Positions 59,963 through 64,000 of a stretch of 64,000 nucleotides of DNA are shown here, piece after piece. This DNA is from a bacterium (lineage in GTDB: Bacteria > Armatimonadota > Zipacnadia > Zipacnadales > UBA11051): assembly GCA_021372615.1 (NCBI GenBank), contig JAJFUB010000150.1, positions 1-64,000 on the forward strand, read 5' to 3'. Below the pieces are notes generated by a model. It saw only the letters and a program-made list of their open reading frames with translations. It made no database searches and had not been told where the DNA came from. Both the position numbers and the translations under genes were made by a program. Each line of letters starts with the position of its first letter. The stretch's first letter is position 1.

Positions 59963-61444
59963 TCAGTTGGTCCCAGTCATCAGCCGCAGCACGCGTTCCT
60001 GCTCCAGGTCACCGCGCGGCAGTTCCGCCACGAGGCGGCCCTCGCGCATCACGAGCAGGCGCGTGGACAGGTGCAGCAGCTCCGGCAGCTCGCTGGAGAT
60101 CAGCAGGATGCCCATGCCACGGGCGGCCAGATCATCAATGAGGGCGTGGATATCTGCCTTCGCCCCCACATCGACGCCGCGCGTCGGCTCATCGAGGAGC
60201 AGAACGCGGCAGTCGGCGGCCAGCCAGCGCGACAACATCACCTTCTGCTGGTTGCCGCCCGACAGGGCCGAGATGAGCATCTCCGGCCCGCGGGTGCGGA
60301 TGCTGAGCTGGCGCAGGTACTGTGCCGTCACGGCCCGCTGACGACGGCCGCGCAGCCAGCCGACCGAGGCCAGCCGGGGCATCGTCGGCAGCGTCAGGTT
60401 GTCATTCACGGACATGGCCGGCACGAGGCCATGGCGCTTGCGGTCCTCGGGAACGAGGCCGACGCCCCGGTCAATCATCCGGCGCGGCCGCGGCCGCAAG
60501 GCGGCGCCCCGCAGGCGCACCGTGCCCTGCGCGCGGGTGTCGAGGCCGAAGATGGCCTCCGCCACCTCCGTCCGCCCGGCGCCGACGAGGCCGGCCAGCC
60601 CCACAATCTCCCCGGCCCGCACCGACAGGCTGACCTCGCTGAACCGCCCCGCGCTCCCCAGCCCCTCGACCTGCAGCAGCACCTCCCCCGGCGCCTGGGA
60701 TGCGCTCTTAGGGAAGTACTCGGCCAGCTTCCGGCCGATCATGTGGCCGATGACCTCGTCTTCGGATAGCTCCGCGCGGGGAGCGGTGTGGACCACGCAG
60801 CCGTCGCGCAGCACCGTGATTGTATCACAGAGGCTGAAGATCTCGGGCAGCCGGTGCGAAATGTACAGGCACGTGACACCACGGCTAACCAGGTCGCGCA
60901 CGAGCGCATGCAGGCGCTGGGCCTCGCGGTCCGACAGGCTGCTGGTGGGCTCGTCGAAGATGATGATGCGGGCGCCGCGGGCAATGGCCCCGGCGATCTG
61001 CACGAGCTGTTGCTGACTGACCGACAGCTCGCCCAGCCGTCGCCCCACCGGGACCTCCGGGGCGATCTCGGCCAGCAGGCGGCGGGCCTCGGTGGCGAGG
61101 CGTCGCTGCGACACGAACGGCCCCACCCGCGGCAGCCGCCCCAGCAGCAGGTTCTCGGCCACGGTCATGTTCTCGCAGAAGGACAGTTCCTGATGGACGA
61201 GCGCGATGCCGGCGGCAAGGGCCTCGGCCGGGCTACGGAAGGCGACGCCGCGACCGAAGACACACATCTCGCCGCCGTCGGCCTGGTGGATGCCGGCCAG
61301 GATCTTGCCCAGCGTGCTCTTGCCCGCGCCGTTCTCCCCAACGAGCCCGTGGCAGGAGCCGGCCGCGACCGACAGGCTGACGCCGTCGAGCGCCAGACTG
61401 CCGGGAAAGCGCTTGGTGATGTTACGGAACTCGATGGCGTTCAT
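59963..61444 (-). CDS. ribose-type sugar ABC transporter ATPase
   Basis: A 493-residue RbsA/MglA-type protein with two ATPase halves. First half: GENGAGKSTLGKILAG, the signature LSVSQQQLVQIA and IIIFDEPTSSL. Second half: GLVGAGRTEVAEAIFG, SGGNQQKVMLSRWLA and LLLDEPTRGVDVG; as usual in this family the second Walker A is degenerate. It powers uptake through the permease at 62596. ATG 61444 is the family-like start but lacks a ribosome site, since a palindromic repeat lies directly before it. An ATG at 61507 would add 21 repeat-encoded residues. Confidence 0.93.
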   Translation of the reverse strand: MNAIEFRNITKRFPGSLALDGVSLSVAAGSCHGLVGENGAGKSTLGKILAGIHQADGGEMCVFGRGVAFRSPAEALAAGIALVHQELSFCENMTVAENLLLGRLPRVGPFVSQRRLATEARRLLAEIAPEVPVGRRLGELSVSQQQLVQIAGAIARGARIIIFDEPTSSLSDREAQRLHALVRDLVSRGVTCLYISHRLPEIFSLCDTITVLRDGCVVHTAPRAELSEDEVIGHMIGRKLAEYFPKSASQAPGEVLLQVEGLGSAGRFSEVSLSVRAGEIVGLAGLVGAGRTEVAEAIFGLDTRAQGTVRLRGAALRPRPRRMIDRGVGLVPEDRKRHGLVPAMSVNDNLTLPTMPRLASVGWLRGRRQRAVTAQYLRQLSIRTRGPEMLISALSGGNQQKVMLSRWLAADCRVLLLDEPTRGVDVGAKADIHALIDDLAARGMGILLISSELPELLHLSTRLLVMREGRLVAELPRGDLEQERVLRLMTGTN

Positions 61445-61445
61445 G

Positions 61446-61505
61446 TTGGACCGCGGGCTTTCCAGCCCGCGAATGTCCCCGCGCGGGCTGTAAAGCCCGC
61501 GGTCC
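61446..61505. repeat. class B-like palindromic repeat within the transporter operon
   Basis: GACCGCGGGCTTTACAGCCCGC and its near-complement CCGCGGGCTTTCCAGCCCGC face each other between the binding-protein stop and the ATPase start. The frame of the ATPase is open through it. Confidence 0.78.
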
Positions 61506-61510
61506 ATGGG

Positions 61511-62560
61511 CTACTTCATCTGCAGGTACTGCTCCGGCACGTCGGTGAAGCCCCACTCCTTGAGCTGTCGGGCCCACTCGCCCAGGTTGTCCTTCGTCAC
61601 GCGCACCAGTTCCATGGTGTTGACGACGGGAACGTCCTGCTTGAGCTGCACCTTCGCCACGATCTTCTCGACCGACACGTAGCCCCACTTGTAGGTCGGC
61701 TGGGCCAGTAGCACGGGGGTGATGCCCTTCTCGATGTAGGGCAGCTCGGCCGGCAGGGCATCCACCGAGACGACCGACACCTTCTGGGGGTCGAGGGTCG
61801 TCAGCAGAGACTTGGTGAACAGCGGCCAGCCGCCGATCATCGCCCAGCCGCGGATGCCGGGGTAGGCGTTCATCACGCGGGTGACTTCGGCGGCGGCGTC
61901 CTGCGGCGTCTCCGGATGGTAGAACGTGCCGATGATCTCGATCCCTGGGTACTTCGTGGCAGCGTCCTTCACGCCCTGGACGCGCTTTTGCAGGTTCGGG
62001 GCGTTCTGGTTACCGGCCAGGATGGCGACCTTGCCCTTGCCGCCGATCAGCTTCGCGAGTTCCTCCAGCACCTGCCCGCCGGTCTTGAGGTCATCCACGC
62101 CGTAGTAGGCGAAGCGCTTGGACTGCGGTGCATCGCTGTCGAAGGTCATGACCGGCACGCCGCGGGCGACGACATCATTGATGGCCCCGGTCACTTTGCC
62201 GGCGTCCGAGCAGGAGATCAGGATGGCGTTGGCGCCCTCGTTGGCGGCCTGGGTGAGGCGCTGGGCCTGCACTTGCCCATCCTCAGTCGGCGGCGTGCGC
62301 CAGTCAATCGTGATGTTGATCCCGTGCTTGGCCGACAGATCCCTGGCGGCTGCCTCGGCCCCGGTGCGGGCGGACAGGAACACCGGGTTGGTGGAACTCT
62401 TGGCGATCATGGCGATCTTGAGGCTCTGGCCGGACCCCGGAGGGGCTGGGGCCGGCCCCTGCGGGGCGGGCGGCTGAGACGTGGACGTCTGCGGCTGCGG
62501 ACAACCGGCCAGCAGTACAGCCATTGCGGCAGCAAGCAGGACGAGCATCATGGGGCGCAT
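61511..62560 (-). CDS. sugar ABC transporter substrate-binding lipoprotein
   Basis: A 349-residue periplasmic-binding protein type 1 of the ribose family. The lipobox is VLLAGC, then a proline-rich spacer, then KIAMIAKSSTNPVFLSARTGAEAAA, the usual opening, and ILISCSDAGKVTGAINDVVARGVPVMTFDSDAP with the ligand-binding Asp. The sugar cannot be told. ATG 62560 has GGAGG eight bases upstream. It lies between permease and ATPase genes, all read in one direction, so the three should form one operon in the order permease, binding protein, ATPase. Confidence 0.93.
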   Translation of the reverse strand: MRPMMLVLLAAAMAVLLAGCPQPQTSTSQPPAPQGPAPAPPGSGQSLKIAMIAKSSTNPVFLSARTGAEAAARDLSAKHGINITIDWRTPPTEDGQVQAQRLTQAANEGANAILISCSDAGKVTGAINDVVARGVPVMTFDSDAPQSKRFAYYGVDDLKTGGQVLEELAKLIGGKGKVAILAGNQNAPNLQKRVQGVKDAATKYPGIEIIGTFYHPETPQDAAAEVTRVMNAYPGIRGWAMIGGWPLFTKSLLTTLDPQKVSVVSVDALPAELPYIEKGITPVLLAQPTYKWGYVSVEKIVAKVQLKQDVPVVNTMELVRVTKDNLGEWARQLKEWGFTDVPEQYLQMK

Positions 62561-62595
62561 CTGCGGCACCTCCCTGTTCTGAGACACCTGACGAC

Positions 62596-63648
62596 TCAAC
62601 GGTCCACGCCCATCGCCAGCCGCCGCTCGCTGATCTGGTGGCCGAGGCGGTCCAGTACGACGGCGACGATGATGGCGCAGCCGATGATGATCCACTCGTA
62701 GTTCTGATCGAAGTGCAGCGTGCGGATGGACTGACGGATGAGCGTGATGAGCACGGCCCCGAGCATGGCGCTGACGACGCTGCCCTTGCCGCCGGCGAGA
62801 CTGGCCCCGCCGACCACCGCGGAGGCGATGACATACAGCTCGTAGCCGGTCGCGTCGGCGCAGGACGCCGAGCCGTAGTACGAACAGCCCAGGAAGGCCG
62901 CCACGCCCGCGGTCAGGCCCGCGAGGGCATAGACGACCGTAAGCACCCGCCCGGTCCGCAAACCCGCATAGCGCGCCGCGTCGGCATTGCCGCCGACGGC
63001 GTAGATGTACCGGCCGGTCACCATGTGGGTGAGGAAAACCGAGCCCAGGGCCGCCACCAGCACCATGGCCAGCAGCGGCAGCGGCGACAGCGTGGGCGGC
63101 AGCCCCAGCGAGCACTTGGCGAAGCGCGTGAGGGCATCGGGCACGAGGATGCTCTCGGCCCGGCTGCTGACGAAGGCCAGGCCCCGGAAGACCCACATGG
63201 CCCCCAGGGTGATGATGAAGGGGTGCACGCGCAGGTTGACGATGAGCAGGCCATTGACCAGCCCGCAGGCGAGCCCGAGGCCCAGGCAAATGAGCAGGCC
63301 GAGCAGCACGGAGTCCGACTGCCAGGCCCGCAGCGCCAGGGCCATGCCGACCCCCGCGAGCGCGAAGACCGACCCGACCGACAGGTCAATCCCGCCGGAG
63401 ATGATGACCATGGTGGCGCCGACGGCCATGATGGCGAAGAACGAGGCGTCGGTGGCGGTCTGCAACAGCGTGTTGGGGTTCAGGAAGTTGTTGACCGTCC
63501 GCCCGGTCTCGGGGTCCTGGTGGCTACCGGCCAGCATGGACAGCAGCACGGCAAGCAGCACAATGACCCCGAGCAGGCCAAGCTGTTCAAGGCGCAGCGA
63601 GGGCCGGGGAGCGGCCGGCGCGGTAGGCGGGGCATCCGAGGATGGCAT
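62596..63648 (-). CDS. sugar ABC transporter permease (RbsC-type)
   Basis: A 350-residue membrane protein with eight to ten helices. MAVGATMVIISGGIDLSVGSVFAL is the family signature, HPFIITLGAMWVFRGLAFV follows, and VGGNADAARYAGLRTGRV is the cytoplasmic loop that meets the ATPase. GGASLAGGKGSVVSAMLGAVLI lies near the end. ATG 63648 is used. It is the first gene of the transporter operon. No regulator or sugar kinase is beside it. Confidence 0.93.
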   Translation of the reverse strand: MPSSDAPPTAPAAPRPSLRLEQLGLLGVIVLLAVLLSMLAGSHQDPETGRTVNNFLNPNTLLQTATDASFFAIMAVGATMVIISGGIDLSVGSVFALAGVGMALALRAWQSDSVLLGLLICLGLGLACGLVNGLLIVNLRVHPFIITLGAMWVFRGLAFVSSRAESILVPDALTRFAKCSLGLPPTLSPLPLLAMVLVAALGSVFLTHMVTGRYIYAVGGNADAARYAGLRTGRVLTVVYALAGLTAGVAAFLGCSYYGSASCADATGYELYVIASAVVGGASLAGGKGSVVSAMLGAVLITLIRQSIRTLHFDQNYEWIIIGCAIIVAVVLDRLGHQISERRLAMGVDR

Positions 63649-63722
63649 GAGGCCTAGCAGTTCGCGGGGGCGCGGGGAGATACCTGCCGGAGGGCGGCAG
63701 CAGGTCGTGCGGCCGGAACGGC

Positions 63723-63969
63723 AACGGCGTCCTCACCCCTACCCCTCTCCCGCGCGCGGTACGGCTGCGCGCCGGAGAGGGGAACGGCGAACGGCGTCCT
63801 CACCCCGCAGACTGCGTCGCAGTCTGAGCCCTGTCGCTCGCGTCGCTCCGGAGAGAGGAACTCAGATGTCACGTAGCCGCGAAGCCACAACGTGGTCATC
63901 CCAGGCCCCCCCTCTCCGGAGCGGAACGAAGTGGAGCGAGGGAGAGGGGCCGGGGGTGAGGACGCCGTT
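63723..63969. mobile_element. MITE-like element with terminal inverted repeats (copy 2)
   Basis: Opens with AACGGCGTCCTCACCCCTA and closes with the inverse GGGGTGAGGACGCCGTT. The right end shares about 60 nearly identical bases with 25978-26038. The middle part differs from copy 1 and contains other short palindromes such as CAGACTGCGTCGCAGTCTG. No gene is seen from 63649 to the window end. Confidence 0.75.
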
Positions 63970-64000
63970 CCCGATTCCCGGTTCCCGCCCCTACCCCTCA

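Overview
The window is high-GC (roughly two-thirds G+C) chromosomal DNA from a free-living bacterium. Three secreted proteins carry the type IV pilin-like N-terminus and C-terminal H-N-x-x-x-N-V-x-(F/Y/C)-x-D-G-H motif of DUF1559 proteins. Two of them read [18 protein letters not shown] followed by [16 protein letters not shown], a version I associate with Armatimonadota and related uncultured phyla (WS1-like) more than with Planctomycetes. Secreted DUF4838, heparinase II/III-like, beta-helix and TIM-barrel glycosidase-like proteins fit that kind of polysaccharide-degrading organism. The taxonomy is inference; there is no rRNA here. I see no phage, plasmid, CRISPR array or recognised defence locus.

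Layout. 1-2.2 kb: an IS630-type transposase remnant and an orphan FHA-GAF histidine kinase. 2.3-8.6 kb (minus strand): a DUF4838 secreted protein, a KDPG-aldolase-like protein translationally coupled to a GNAT/2-hydroxyacid dehydrogenase fusion, and purM. 8.7-10.4 kb: two tandem pilin-like genes with duplicated promoters and an Mth938-domain protein. 10.5-18.6 kb: a second DUF4838 protein, a divergent pilin-like protein, a heparinase-like protein, a stand-alone GyrA C-terminal-repeat protein and a beta-helix protein. 18.7-26 kb: an SH3b/NlpC-P60 cell-wall hydrolase, a DUF456 membrane protein, a HIT protein, a glycosidase-like protein, a sugar isomerase/epimerase and a Gfo/Idh/MocA oxidoreductase. 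26-32.4 kb: a DUF1638-HyuA fusion, a large secreted protein of unknown function and YraN. 32.6-38.5 kb: leuC, an AbrB-LeuD fusion, der-plsY-gpsA, HU and a tRNA-Pro. 38.7-49.3 kb: a class III aminotransferase, polysaccharide deacetylase, membrane-anchored unknown protein, isomerase, methyltransferase, lipoprotein, galactokinase-like kinase, ceramidase-GNAT fusion and nucleotidyltransferase. 49.3-53.7 kb: an M14 peptidase, a VanZ-thioredoxin gene, trxA and HtrA. 53.7-64 kb (minus strand): a small membrane protein, a LexA-box-controlled error-prone polymerase operon (DUF6504, small membrane protein, DnaE2/ImuC-like), a candidate small RNA, obg and a ribose-type ABC transporter.

The genes form several working units: extracellular polysaccharide breakdown and sugar handling (DUF4838 proteins, heparinase-like, beta-helix, isomerases, Gfo/Idh, RbsABC-like transporter); leucine biosynthesis; phospholipid entry (plsY-gpsA); envelope quality control (thioredoxins, HtrA); and SOS mutagenesis.

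The least ordinary aspect is a set of GC-rich palindromic repeats. They lie between many genes, and in several places they have entered coding sequence while keeping the frame: inside the error-prone polymerase, at the N-terminus of the M14 peptidase, possibly at the N-terminus of the ABC ATPase, and perhaps in the DUF1638-HyuA linker. Two longer copies have terminal inverted repeats and look like MITEs. The second notable system is the SOS operon, whose LexA-type operator sits between near-consensus -35 and -10 boxes, with a candidate structured RNA transcribed divergently from the same intergenic region.
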